DNA from: Stenotrophomonas maltophilia
Lineage (GTDB): Bacteria; Pseudomonadota; Gammaproteobacteria; Xanthomonadales; Xanthomonadaceae
Direction of reading: 5' to 3'
Assembly (NCBI RefSeq): GCF_004920835.1
Contig: NZ_QFHO01000022.1
Coordinates: forward strand, 1 to 64,000
Length of the DNA: 64,000 nt
Shown: piece after piece, positions 52,899 through 61,245 of the stretch
How the letters are laid out: every line of letters starts with the position of its first letter
Position numbering within the stretch: the first letter of the stretch is position 1
Notes under the pieces: generated by a model
The model's input: only the letters and a program-made list of their open reading frames with translations
Told to the model about the DNA's origin: nothing
Database searches by the model: none
Made by a program: the position numbers and the translations under genes

Positions 52899-53082
52899 GA
52901 GGTCTTCCACCTTGTTGTGCGGATCGTGCGCCCACGATCCGAAGGGAACTTGAAATTGTCAGTTGGAAGTCGCTGGTATTGCCGGCACCAGCACGCCTTC
53001 TCCCGCTACTTCCAACTGCCAACTCGTCTGCTACCACGCCCCTGCTGCCGCGCTCCGCGCTGGCCTGCCGGGGTTTGACTGC

Positions 53083-53102
53083 AGCCCGTGTTGGGCTTTT
53101 TT
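53083..53102 (+). terminator. Orphan plus-strand intrinsic terminator
   Basis: AGCCC-GTGTT-GGGCT followed by a six-T run on the plus strand, with no plus-strand gene upstream. All genes for tens of kb upstream on that side are on the minus strand, so it would stop transcripts antisense to rpoB. Confidence 0.6.
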
Positions 53103-53116
53103 CTGCATCTGGAACG

Positions 53117-53173
53117 GTAGAGTCGACTGTTAGTCGACCTTTTTCACAGCAGTCGACTAACAGTCGACTCTAC
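53117..53173. repeat. GTAG palindrome pair in the rplL-rpoB gap
   Basis: GTAGAGTCGACTGTTAGTCG... at 53117-53138 and its inverted copy at 53152-53173. It belongs to the GTAGAGTCGA subgroup. It lies inside the transcribed rplL-rpoB spacer. Confidence 0.8.
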
Positions 53174-53192
53174 CCGCACCGCAACAACGACC

Positions 53193-53219
53193 AAAGGCCG
53201 GGGGCTTACGCCCCCAGCC
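53193..53219 (-). terminator. Attenuator/terminator after rplL
   Basis: 10-bp stem GGCTGGGGGC/GCCCCCGGCC with loop GTAA, followed by TTTGG on the minus strand, 43 bp after rplL. In E. coli a partial terminator at this place lowers rpoBC relative to rplJL; the position suggests the same here. Confidence 0.75.
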
Positions 53220-53262
53220 TTGGCTGCATCGCCGTGAATCGATGACGATGCAAAGGAAGTGC

Positions 53263-53631
53263 TTACTTGACTTCGACAGTCGCGCCAGCAGCTTCCAGGT
53301 CCTTCTTCATCTTTTCGGCTTCGTCCTTCGAAGCGGCATCCTTCAGGACGCCACCGGCTTCGGCCAGGTCCTTCGCTTCCTTCAGGCCCAGGCCGGTGAT
53401 GGCGCGGACGGCCTTGATGACTTCGACCTTCTTGTCGCCGGCCGACTTCAGGGTGACGGTGAACTCGGTCTGCTCTTCAACAGCAGCGGCCGGGCCAGCG
53501 GCAGCAGCCACGGCAACCGGAGCAGCGGCGGAGACGCCGAACTTCTCTTCGATGGCCTTGACCAGCTCCATCACTTCCATCAGGGACTTCTCGGCGATGG
53601 CGTCGACGATCTGTTCGTTGGTAAGGGACAT
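53263..53631 (-). CDS. rplL: 50S ribosomal protein L7/L12
   Basis: 122 aa: N-terminal dimerisation domain ([20 protein letters not shown]), Ala-rich hinge (about 34-52), and C-terminal factor-binding domain ([20 protein letters not shown]). Forms the stalk that recruits translational GTPases. 63 bp after rplJ. Confidence 0.98.
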   Translation of the reverse strand: MSLTNEQIVDAIAEKSLMEVMELVKAIEEKFGVSAAAPVAVAAAAGPAAAVEEQTEFTVTLKSAGDKKVEVIKAVRAITGLGLKEAKDLAEAGGVLKDAASKDEAEKMKKDLEAAGATVEVK

Positions 53632-53694
53632 GATTAATACCTTTGGATGATTTTCTGGGTTGAGGTTCCGTCAGGAACCACGGTAAGTCGAAAC

Positions 53695-54231
53695 TCAGGC
53701 GGTCTCGGCGGCCGGCTCAGCAGCGTCGGCGGCGACGTCGCCACCATTCTGCTTGTCGCCAATTGCCTTGATGGCGCGGGCGAACATCGTGACCGGCTCG
53801 GTCAGGACGCGGGCCAGCATTGCCAGGGCCTGGTCGCGGGTCGGCAGCGAGGCCAGCACGTCGACATGGCTTGCCGGGAACACTTCACCACCGATGGCGA
53901 CGACCTTAGCCTTCAGCTTGTCGTTGCCCTTGGCAGCTTCCTTGATCAGGCGACCGGCTGCGCCGGGCTCCTCAAGCGAGAACGCGTACAGCAGCGGACC
54001 AACCATCTGGTCCTGGGCGACTGCGAACTCGGTGCCTTCAACGGCGCGCGAAGCCAGGGTGTTCTTGACAACCTTCAAGAAAACACCGGTTTCACGAGCC
54101 TGCTTGCGCATCGCGGTCATCTGGGCGACCGTGGTGCCAGCGTATTCGGCTGCGATCAAGGAGTGGGCCTTGGCGGCGATGTCTGCCAGCTCGGCGACTA
54201 CTTCTTGCTTCTGGGACAGATTGAGAGCCAT
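53695..54231 (-). CDS. rplJ: 50S ribosomal protein L10
   Basis: 178 aa; [20 protein letters not shown] at the start and [20 protein letters not shown] inside. It anchors L7/L12 dimers. A strong AGGAGG site precedes the start. The long upstream gap probably carries the L10 autoregulatory leader. Confidence 0.97.
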   Translation of the reverse strand: MALNLSQKQEVVAELADIAAKAHSLIAAEYAGTTVAQMTAMRKQARETGVFLKVVKNTLASRAVEGTEFAVAQDQMVGPLLYAFSLEEPGAAGRLIKEAAKGNDKLKAKVVAIGGEVFPASHVDVLASLPTRDQALAMLARVLTEPVTMFARAIKAIGDKQNGGDVAADAAEPAAETA

Positions 54232-54615
54232 TGCACTCCTCCTATTGAACTCCGCTTACGGCTCCTGCCGTGTGCGGTCCTGTGCAGCATCCGTCCTGGA
54301 CGCCGGGAACATCGGAATGATGCTCCGGGGGGTGGGCCGTTCCAGACCTGGAGGCAATCAGGGAAATCCCAGACATGCGTGAACCAGAAAAACTCCAGAA
54401 GGGCACCATCTACGCAGGGTGATTCCGGGGAATCGATTAAGCGCTCATGACTGCTCCGGCGGCGACTCCCTGCCAGTTCGAGCTTCCGTGCCCGTCGCCG
54501 GTATTGCCATGACCGCGCCTGCGGTCTTTGACGGCTACCACCGGCGATGTGCTGCCGGCGATGCCTTCAAATGTCACGGTCACGGCACCCAGGGCACCGT
54601 GACCGCTTGAAACAA
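54232..54615 (-). promoter_or_regulatory. rplA-rplJ spacer with probable L10 leader
   Basis: 384 bp without a gene. On the minus strand a long-range pairing CTGGAG/CTCCAG encloses about 50 nt near 54345-54410, followed by GC-rich hairpins up to the rplJ ribosome-binding site. In many bacteria L10(L12) binds such a leader to repress rplJL; the sequence is only suggestive. No sure promoter was seen. Confidence 0.45.
54578..54604 (-). terminator. Hairpin directly after rplA
   Basis: GGTCACGG/CCGTGACC stem with an 11-nt loop, 11 bp past the rplA stop codon; no U-run. Probably partial termination or an RNA-processing site. Confidence 0.5.
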
Positions 54616-55314
54616 TTACTTCAGGGTCAGCGACGACTGGTCGACGGTGACGCCCGGGCCCATCGTCGAGCTGACCGAAACCTTCTGCAGGTAGGTGCCC
54701 TTCGAGGTGGCCGGCTTGGCCTTGATCAGGTCCAGCAGCAGCGCGGTCAGGTTCGACTTCAGCGCGTCTTCGGCGAAGTCGGCCTTGCCGATGGTGCAAT
54801 GGATGATGCCGGCCTTGTCGGTGCGGTAGCGCACCTGACCCGACTTGGCATTCTTCACGGCTTCACCCGGGTTCGGGGAAACGGTGCCGACCTTCGGGTT
54901 CGGCATCAGGCCGCGCGGGCCCAGCACGGTGCCCAGCTTACCGACAACGCGCATGGCATCCGGGGTCGCGATGACGACGTCGTAGTTCAGATCGCCGGCC
55001 TGCATCTTCTCGGCCAGATCGTCCATACCGACGGCTTCGGCGCCAGCGGCCAGGGCTTCGTCAGCCTTGGCACCGGCCGGAGCGAACACGGCGACGCGGA
55101 CCGACTTGCCGGTACCAGCCGGCAGCACGGTGGAGCCACGGACCTGCTGGTCGGACTTCTTCGCATCGACGCCCAGGCGCACGGACACGTCGATCGACTC
55201 GACGAACTTGGCCTTGGTGGCGGTCTTCAGGATGTTGATCGCGTCCTCGAAGGCGTATGCCTTGCCCGGAACGACAGCGGCCTTGATGGCCTTCTCACGC
55301 TTGGTCTGTGCCAT
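54616..55314 (-). CDS. rplA: 50S ribosomal protein L1
   Basis: 232 aa with the signature [15 protein letters not shown] and [16 protein letters not shown]1 stalk protein; in E. coli it represses rplKA by binding the rplK leader. 4 bp after rplK. Confidence 0.98.
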   Translation of the reverse strand: MAQTKREKAIKAAVVPGKAYAFEDAINILKTATKAKFVESIDVSVRLGVDAKKSDQQVRGSTVLPAGTGKSVRVAVFAPAGAKADEALAAGAEAVGMDDLAEKMQAGDLNYDVVIATPDAMRVVGKLGTVLGPRGLMPNPKVGTVSPNPGEAVKNAKSGQVRYRTDKAGIIHCTIGKADFAEDALKSNLTALLLDLIKAKPATSKGTYLQKVSVSSTMGPGVTVDQSSLTLK

Positions 55315-55318
55315 CTTC

Positions 55319-55747
55319 TTAACCCTCCACCACGAGGCCCATGGAACGGGCAGAGCCAGCGATGGTACGCACGGCGGCGTCCAGGTCGGCGGCAGTCAGA
55401 TCCGGTTCCTTCGCCTTGGCGATCTCTTCCAGCTGCTTACGGGTGACCTTGCCGACCTTCTCGGTGTTCGGGCGCTTGGAGCCCGACGAGATGCCAGCGG
55501 CCTTCTTCAGCAGAGTGGTGGCCGGGGTGCTCTTGGTGATGAAGGTGAACGTACGGTCCGAGTAGGCCGTGATGATCACCGGAACCGGCAGACCCGGCTC
55601 GAGCTTCTGCGTGGCAGCGTTGAACGCCTTGCAGAATTCCATGATGTTCAGGCCGCGCTGACCCAGCGCAGGACCGACCGGCGGCGAGGGGTTGGCCTGA
55701 CCGGCCTTCACCTGCAGCTTGATGTAACCGACAACTTTCTTTGCCAT
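55319..55747 (-). CDS. rplK: 50S ribosomal protein L11
   Basis: 142 aa, [20 protein letters not shown] (with the proline-rich [13 protein letters not shown]) at the start and [20 protein letters not shown] near the end. It binds the GTPase-associated centre of 23S rRNA. First gene of the rplKAJL-rpoBC unit. Confidence 0.98.
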   Translation of the reverse strand: MAKKVVGYIKLQVKAGQANPSPPVGPALGQRGLNIMEFCKAFNAATQKLEPGLPVPVIITAYSDRTFTFITKSTPATTLLKKAAGISSGSKRPNTEKVGKVTRKQLEEIAKAKEPDLTAADLDAAVRTIAGSARSMGLVVEG

Positions 55748-55894
55748 GAGTATGCTCTCCGGGTGCTAGCGCCTTGCGACAACAGGCTCCCCATCGGACC
55801 GGGAATCACGCGTCCCGGCATCGCGTTTTGAAATCATGCTGAAGGCCACCTTGCGGCGGCCTCGTCCTGCTGGCTTCCCAGCGGGGAGCCGCGC

Positions 55895-55924
55895 ACTATA
55901 TCAGGTTTTTTCTTCACATGCCTG
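55895..55924 (-). promoter_or_regulatory. Promoter of rplK
   Basis: Extended -10 TGATATAGT (TATAGT at 55895-55900) with an 18-bp spacer to a weak -35, CAGGCA (55919-55924). The transcript would begin with an imperfect stem-loop GGCTCCC/GGGAAGCC (55872-55890). Confidence 0.7.
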
Positions 55925-55940
55925 AAGCGGCACATAAACG

Positions 55941-55968
55941 AAGGAAACCGGGCAAGGCCCGGTTCCTT
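55941..55968 (-). terminator. Intrinsic terminator region after nusG
   Basis: Stem AAGGAACCGGGC.../GCCCGGTTTCCTT with one bulge, on the minus strand followed by CGTTTATG. Separates secE-nusG from rplK. Confidence 0.7.
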
Positions 55969-55970
55969 CT

Positions 55971-56037
55971 GTAGAGTCGAGCCATGCTCGACTGCACCGC
56001 CATCCAGGCCCCGCAGTCGAGCATGACTCGACTCTAC
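55971..56037. repeat. GTAG palindrome pair in the nusG-rplK gap
   Basis: GTAGAGTCGAGCCATGCTCG... at 55971-55995 and inverted copy at 56013-56037. It starts 8 bp after the nusG stop codon. Confidence 0.85.
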
Positions 56038-56044
56038 GGCCGGA

Positions 56045-56605
56045 TCAGACGGCCTTTTCGACCTGGCCGAACTCGAGCTCGACCGGAGTGGCACGACCGA
56101 AGATCAGCACCGAGACGCGCAGACGGCTCTTCTCGTAATTGACTTCTTCGACCACGCCATTGAAATCGTTGAACGGACCGTCGGTGACACGGACCATCTG
56201 GCCCGGCTCGAACAGCACCTTCGGACGCGGCTTCTCGACACCTTCCTGAACGCGATTCAGGATGGCTTCGGCCTCGGAATCGGCGATCGGCAGCGGACGA
56301 TCGGCGGTACCGCCGATGAAGCCCATGACGCGCGGGGTTTCCTTGACCAGGTGCCAGCTTTCGTTGTCGATGCGCGGAATGCCCGCCTCTTCGTGGGTCT
56401 CGATCTGGACCAGCACGTAACCCGGGAAGAACTTGCGCTCGGAGCGGCGCTTCTGGCCGGCGCGCATCTCGATCACTTCCTCGGTCGGAACCAGGACGTC
56501 GCCGAAGCGCTCTTCCATGCCGTCACGGACGATGCGATCGCGCAGGGCCTGCGCCACCGACTTCTCGAAGCCCGAATAGGCGTGAACGACGTACCAACGC
56601 TTCAT
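56045..56605 (-). CDS. nusG: Transcription termination/antitermination factor NusG
   Basis: 186 aa: N-terminal NGN domain ([30 protein letters not shown]) that binds RNA polymerase, and C-terminal KOW domain ([20 protein letters not shown]) that binds Rho or S10. It increases elongation and couples to translation. 10 bp after secE. Confidence 0.98.
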   Translation of the reverse strand: MKRWYVVHAYSGFEKSVAQALRDRIVRDGMEERFGDVLVPTEEVIEMRAGQKRRSERKFFPGYVLVQIETHEEAGIPRIDNESWHLVKETPRVMGFIGGTADRPLPIADSEAEAILNRVQEGVEKPRPKVLFEPGQMVRVTDGPFNDFNGVVEEVNYEKSRLRVSVLIFGRATPVELEFGQVEKAV

Positions 56606-56615
56606 GCAATTCTCC

Positions 56616-57029
56616 TTAGCGGCTCAGGAACCACTGAGTCAGTTTCTGGATCAGGAAGTCGAAGCCACCCAGCAGCAGGCTGAGGATAAGGACCACGACG
56701 ATCACGACCCAGGTCATGCGGACGGCTTCCTGGCGCGTCGGCCAGACAACCTTGCGCAGTTCAAAGCGCGACTCGGAGAGGAATTCGCGGGTGTCGCGCC
56801 CCTTGCCGGTCAGCATGAACACGCCGATACCGCCAACCAGACCGACCACAACCGCCAACGCACGCAGCTGACCCGCCCACGCACCCAGCTGGGCGGCGCG
56901 ACCGGAGTCGGCGGAGAACCAGAACCAGACGAACAGACCCGCCAGCACCAGCAGTGATGCGGCAACGTACTTGACGATATCCCCGCCGTTGGCGGAGTTG
57001 TCCTTGGAATGTTCGATCTTGCTATTCAT
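56616..57029 (-). CDS. secE: Preprotein translocase subunit SecE
   Basis: 137 aa with three membrane helices (about 20-40, 50-70 and 100-125), as in E. coli. The conserved cytoplasmic stretch [20 protein letters not shown] precedes the essential last helix. It clamps SecY. It lies directly before nusG and after tRNA-Trp. Confidence 0.96.
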   Translation of the reverse strand: MNSKIEHSKDNSANGGDIVKYVAASLLVLAGLFVWFWFSADSGRAAQLGAWAGQLRALAVVVGLVGGIGVFMLTGKGRDTREFLSESRFELRKVVWPTRQEAVRMTWVVIVVVLILSLLLGGFDFLIQKLTQWFLSR

Positions 57030-57078
57030 CCGGCTGTGTCTGCTTTAGCGGCCCAGGCCGCTGGATAAGGTGGGCAGA

Positions 57079-57154
<76 letters not shown>

Positions 57155-57222
57155 ACGTGATAAAACTTGCCTTCCCTTAGACGGCGAAGGCGGACCGAGG
57201 TTCCCGGCCCGCCATTCGCGTA

Positions 57223-57248
57223 ACCGGCGGCGCTATGCAACCGCCGGT
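57223..57248 (-). terminator. Hairpin after the second tuf gene
   Basis: ACCGGCGG/CCGCCGGT stem with a 10-nt loop, 9 bp after the tuf stop codon; no U-run, so probably partial termination or processing before tRNA-Trp. Confidence 0.5.
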
Positions 57249-57257
57249 ACTGCAGGC

Positions 57258-58448
57258 TTACTCGATGATCTTCGAGACCACGCCGGCGCCGACGGTACGG
57301 CCGCCTTCGCGGATGGCGAAGCGCAGGCCCTCGTCCATTGCCACCGGGTTGATCAGGGTGACGACCATCTTGACGTTGTCACCCGGCATCACCATTTCGA
57401 CGCCTTCCGGCAGCTGGGCTGCACCGGTGATGTCGGTGGTGCGGAAGTAGAACTGCGGACGGTAGCCGTTGAAGAACGGGGTGTGACGGCCGCCCTCATC
57501 CTTCGACAGCACGTACACTTCGCCTTCGAACTTGGTGTGCGGCTTGATCGAACCCGGCTTGGCCAGAACCTGGCCACGCTCGACGTCGTCACGCTTGGTG
57601 CCGCGCAGCAGCAGGCCAGCGTTGTCGCCTGCCTGACCCTGGTCCAGCAGCTTGCGGAACATTTCAACGCCGGTCACGGTGGTCTTCTGCACCGGACGGA
57701 TACCGACGATTTCGATTTCGTCGCCGACCTTGATGATGCCGCGCTCGATACGACCAGTCACCACGGTGCCGCGGCCCGAGATCGAGAACACGTCTTCCAC
57801 CGGCATCAGGAACGGCTTGTCGATCGCACGCTCCGGCTCCGGAATCCAGCTGTCCAGGGCGTCGACCAGCTTCAGGATGGCCGGCACGCCGATGTCGCTC
57901 TGGTCGCCTTCCAGCGCCAGACGGGCCGAACCCGCGATGATCGGGGTGTCGTCGCCCGGGAAGTCGTACTTGCTCAGCAGCTCGCGCACTTCCATTTCGA
58001 CCAGCTCGAGCAGCTCGGCGTCGTCGACCATGTCGGCCTTGTTCAGGAACACGACGATGTACGGCACACCGACCTGACGCGACAGCAGGATGTGCTCGCG
58101 GGTCTGCGGCATCGGGCCGTCAGCGGCCGAGCAGACCAGGATCGCGCCGTCCATCTGGGCAGCACCGGTGATCATGTTCTTGACGTAGTCAGCGTGGCCC
58201 GGGCAATCGACGTGGGCGTAGTGACGCTTCTCGGATTCGTATTCGACGTGCGCGGTCGAGATCGTGATACCACGAGCCTTTTCTTCCGGCGCGGCGTCGA
58301 TCGAGGAGTAGTCCTTGAACTCGCCACCGAAGCGCTCGGCACCGATCTTGGTCAGTGCGGCGGTCAGCGTGGTCTTGCCGTGGTCGACGTGACCGATGGT
58401 GCCGACATTGACGTGCGGCTTGGTGCGCTCGAACTTACCCTTGGCCAT
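57258..58448 (-). CDS. tuf: Elongation factor Tu (copy in the tRNA operon)
   Basis: 396 aa, identical to the copy at 39768-40958. It lies 41 bp after tRNA-Thr, the arrangement of the E. coli tufB operon. Flanking sequence outside the start and stop codons does not resemble the other copy, which points to gene conversion maintaining the coding regions. Confidence 0.98.
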   Translation of the reverse strand: MAKGKFERTKPHVNVGTIGHVDHGKTTLTAALTKIGAERFGGEFKDYSSIDAAPEEKARGITISTAHVEYESEKRHYAHVDCPGHADYVKNMITGAAQMDGAILVCSAADGPMPQTREHILLSRQVGVPYIVVFLNKADMVDDAELLELVEMEVRELLSKYDFPGDDTPIIAGSARLALEGDQSDIGVPAILKLVDALDSWIPEPERAIDKPFLMPVEDVFSISGRGTVVTGRIERGIIKVGDEIEIVGIRPVQKTTVTGVEMFRKLLDQGQAGDNAGLLLRGTKRDDVERGQVLAKPGSIKPHTKFEGEVYVLSKDEGGRHTPFFNGYRPQFYFRTTDITGAAQLPEGVEMVMPGDNVKMVVTLINPVAMDEGLRFAIREGGRTVGAGVVSKIIE

Positions 58449-58489
58449 GGCTGCTTATCTCGAATTCGTCTGAGAGGTGGTGCTTAAGA

Positions 58490-58565
<76 letters not shown>

Positions 58566-58614
58566 CGAGTTTTGCATTATGACATGAACTCGATAATATT
58601 CAAAGTTCATTCAA

Positions 58615-58688
<74 letters not shown>

Positions 58689-58712
58689 GCCGGGAATGTC
58701 ACAACGTGAAAC

Positions 58713-58798
58713 TGGTGGAGGGAGGTGGATTCGAACCACCGAAGGCGTAAGCCAGCAGATTTACAGTCTGCCCCCGTTGGCCGCTTGGGTATCCCTCC
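58713..58798 (-). tRNA. tRNA-Tyr (GTA)
   Basis: 86 nt with the long variable arm of class II tRNAs, acceptor stem GGAGGGA/TCCCTCC, anticodon GTA in CTGTAAA, T loop TTCGAAT, encoded CCA. First gene of the tRNA-tuf operon. Confidence 0.97.
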
Positions 58799-58853
58799 TT
58801 ACCACCCCATTCCGTGCCGCCGAAGCGTTGCGGTGTGTGGTGGTGAGCCCGCA

Positions 58854-58912
58854 ATTCTGGAGATGAAGCGTAGACCTGTCAACGCTTTTTTTCACTTTTT
58901 TTCACATGCGTC
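58854..58912 (-). promoter_or_regulatory. Strong promoter with UP-like A-tracts for the tRNA-tuf operon
   Basis: Perfect -35 TTGACA (58877-58882), 17-bp spacer, -10 CAGAAT (58854-58859), then a GC-rich discriminator (TGCGGGC) typical of stringently controlled stable-RNA promoters. Directly upstream are two A7 tracts (58885-58912), resembling a full UP element for the alpha C-terminal domain. Confidence 0.85.
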
Positions 58913-58934
58913 GCAAAGCCATTGATACGCAAGG

Positions 58935-59951
58935 CTATTGCGCGGGCACTGCCAGGGACTCGCTGGCGAAAATTGCGACATGGGGGATTCCGTCCGACCC
59001 GATCCAGCCGCGGTACATGCCCTGGGTGTTGAACGGCGCCGCCATTTTCCCGTCTGCGGCCAGCACGATGGCACCACCGTCGCCACCCATCTGCGGAATC
59101 GTTTCGTTGATCACGCCCTTGCCGGCCTGCTCCGGCGTCTGCCCCTGGTAGCGCATGCGCGCGCAGATCTCGTGCGCGGCCGCGGTACGGATGTAGTACT
59201 CGCCCCAACCGGTACCGGACACCGCACAGCGGGCATCGGCCCAGGTACCGGCACCAATGATCGGCGAGTCGCCGACACGGCCGTAGCGCTTGTTGGTCAT
59301 GCCACCGGTGGAGGTGCCGGCGGCGAGATGGCCCTGCGCATCCAGCGCAACCGCGCCGACGGTACCAAAGTGCTTTGCGGTCTCCAGGTCGGCATGCGCC
59401 TGGCCGCTGGCCTCTTCCTTCAGTGCCCGCTGCAGCTGCTGCCAGCGCTTGTCGGTCCGGAAGTACGAGGGATCGACCAGGGTCATGCCCTGCTCCACCG
59501 CGAAGGACTCGGCGCCCTGCCCGACCATCATCACGTGCCGGGACTTCTGCATCACCGTCTGTGCCAGCAGGATCGGATTGCGTACCCGCTGCACGCCGGC
59601 CACCGCACCAGCGGCCTGGGTCGCGCCATCCATCACCGCCGCGTCCAGCTCGTTGTGGCCATCGTGGGTGAACACCGCGCCCTTGCCGGCGTTGAAGGTC
59701 GGATCGTCCTCCAGCACGGTGATCGCTGCGGTGACCGCTGCCAGCGCCGGACGGCCGGCGGCCAGCTCCGCATGCCCCTTCAACAGGGCCGCCCGCAGCG
59801 CGTCACGCGCAGCCTTTTCCTCGGCCGGCGACAGGTCCTTGCGCTCGACACCGGCGCCACCGTGGATGACCAGCAGCGGTGAGGTGGCCGGCGCGGCCTG
59901 GGCAAGCATGGGCAGGGACAACAGTGCGGACAGCGCCAGGCGCAGTTTCAT
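58935..59951 (-). CDS. Secreted isoaspartyl peptidase / L-asparaginase (Ntn hydrolase)
   Basis: The 338-aa plant-type asparaginase family enzyme self-cleaves before a threonine and then hydrolyses isoaspartyl (beta-aspartyl) dipeptides and asparagine. Signal peptide 1-19 (MKLRLALSALLSLPMLAQA) predicts export. HGGAG lies at 30-34; the nucleophile is Thr197 in HFGTVGAVALD; GTSTGGMTNKRYGRVGDSPI is the substrate-binding segment. GGAG precedes the ATG at 59951. It follows the cyanophycinase-like gene on the same strand after a 104-bp gap with a SMAG pair. Cytosolic versions are common; the signal peptide here suggests periplasmic use. Confidence 0.92.
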   Translation of the reverse strand: MKLRLALSALLSLPMLAQAAPATSPLLVIHGGAGVERKDLSPAEEKAARDALRAALLKGHAELAAGRPALAAVTAAITVLEDDPTFNAGKGAVFTHDGHNELDAAVMDGATQAAGAVAGVQRVRNPILLAQTVMQKSRHVMMVGQGAESFAVEQGMTLVDPSYFRTDKRWQQLQRALKEEASGQAHADLETAKHFGTVGAVALDAQGHLAAGTSTGGMTNKRYGRVGDSPIIGAGTWADARCAVSGTGWGEYYIRTAAAHEICARMRYQGQTPEQAGKGVINETIPQMGGDGGAIVLAADGKMAAPFNTQGMYRGWIGSDGIPHVAIFASESLAVPAQ

Positions 59952-59990
59952 CGGGTACGTCTCCAGCAGAACGAGGGAATGGATTGCAAG

Positions 59991-60059
59991 GTAGTGCCGG
60001 CCGCTGGCCGGCAAGGGGCGTATCAGGGAAGTGAGTTGCCGGCCAGCGGCCGGCACTAC
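59991..60059. repeat. SMAG palindrome pair between cyanophycinase and isoaspartyl peptidase
   Basis: GTAG copy at 59991-60013 and inverted copy at 60037-60059. The right GTAG supplies the TAG stop codon of the cyanophycinase-like gene (60056-60058). Confidence 0.9.
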
Positions 60060-61075
60060 CGAAGCGTGAACTCAATCTCGCCGTCGCTGATGTCGGCCAC
60101 CGCCTGATAGCCGGCCTCGGCCTGGAAGTCGTCCAGGCGCATGCGGCTGCCGCTGGCGACCACGGTCACCGGCACGGCGTGGAAGCGCAGCGGCTCGCCT
60201 TCGACCAGGCGATCGGCATCACGGCCGGGGCTGACCACCCAGACCTTGCCTTCGCCATCAGCGCTGTAGACCTGCGCCTGGCCATCCGGCTCCACGCACA
60301 GGGCGGTGTCTTCATCGACGCCGATGCCGACGATGTCCGGGTCGCCACTGTCCTGTACGGCGCGGGCGACGAACACGATCAGGCGGCCGAGGCGGTCGCG
60401 CTTGTCGAAGTGGGTATCGGTGACCACGCGCTGCAGATAGGGCATCTGCAGGAAGCCGCTGTCCATGGTCACCGCGCTGCCCTTCGGGTCGGCCAGCGCA
60501 CCGGCGGAGGTGACGCTGCCGCCATCCAACGCGCCATAGGCATAGCCGCCCAGGATCGCCAGCCCGGCGCTGGTGCCGGCAATCGGCTTGCCGGCGCGCA
60601 CGTGGGCATTGAGCGCGCGGTTGAGCGCGGTGCCTTTCCAGAAGCGGATGTAGCGCGACTGGTCGCCGCCGGCAATGAAGATGGCGTCGGCCGCGGCGAC
60701 CACGCGCAGTACCGCCGGATCGTCGGCGCCACGGCGATTGTCGAAGACCAGGGTCTGCACGGCGGTGGTGCCGCCGATGTCCCGGTACAGGCGGTCCTGC
60801 AATTCATCGCTGCCCGACGCGCGCAGGATCAGCACACGGCCGTTGCCGGCCTGCTTCAGCCACCACTGGAAGGCCTCGGGCACCCACTCGCCGCCCCCCA
60901 TCAGCATCATCGCTGGCGCGCGCGGACCAGGCCGGGGGGCTTCCAGATCACCGACTTCGTAATAGGCGAAACCGGGGCCCTGCAGGTCCTGCGCAGGCGC
61001 CGCCAGCGGCCAGGCCAGGGCCAGCAGCGCCAGCCAGGAAAAGGGGCCGTGCAGGGTTCTGTGGAGGCGTCGCAT
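60056..61075 (-). CDS. Secreted cyanophycinase-like peptidase (family S51)
   Basis: 339 aa from ATG 61075, with GGGAG 6 nt upstream. A signal peptide (about 1-28, ending LAAPAQ) is followed by an S51 peptidase domain: IFIAGGDQSRYIRFW (about 133-147) and the nucleophile Ser169 in IAGTSAGLAILGG, both typical of cyanophycinases that cut the Arg-Asp polymer to beta-Asp-Arg dipeptides. Further family traits are VDEDTALCVEPDG and a C-terminal beta domain. It pairs with the isoaspartyl peptidase that could split the released dipeptides. Substrate is inferred from family and neighbourhood; other beta-linked peptides are possible. Confidence 0.85.
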   Translation of the reverse strand: MRRLHRTLHGPFSWLALLALAWPLAAPAQDLQGPGFAYYEVGDLEAPRPGPRAPAMMLMGGGEWVPEAFQWWLKQAGNGRVLILRASGSDELQDRLYRDIGGTTAVQTLVFDNRRGADDPAVLRVVAAADAIFIAGGDQSRYIRFWKGTALNRALNAHVRAGKPIAGTSAGLAILGGYAYGALDGGSVTSAGALADPKGSAVTMDSGFLQMPYLQRVVTDTHFDKRDRLGRLIVFVARAVQDSGDPDIVGIGVDEDTALCVEPDGQAQVYSADGEGKVWVVSPGRDADRLVEGEPLRFHAVPVTVVASGSRMRLDDFQAEAGYQAVADISDGEIEFTLR

Positions 61076-61101
61076 CTTGATCTCCCTGAACAAAATCGAC
61101 T

Positions 61102-61115
61102 TGCAAGCGTTTTCA
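61102..61115. promoter_or_regulatory. LacI-type operator in the divergent region
   Basis: TGCAAGCGTTTTCA fits the LacI/GalR-family palindrome TGNAANCGNTTNCA at all fixed positions. It lies 27 bp from the cyanophycinase start and 130 bp from the receptor start. No LacI-family gene is visible in the window. Confidence 0.6.
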
Positions 61116-61245
61116 CTCTTTGCCAGATAGGAACCCAGTAGTCAAGGACATAAAAAAGGCGTTAAATGCGCGCGCCCATTCCAGAAATCTGAATGGGGGA
61201 CAGGGCCCCACCTCTGCGGGCCGGCTTCATTTCTGAGAATTCCTC

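Noticed and set aside
53277..53650. Plus-strand frames over rplL and rplJ
   Set aside because: Antisense to clearly identified ribosomal genes.
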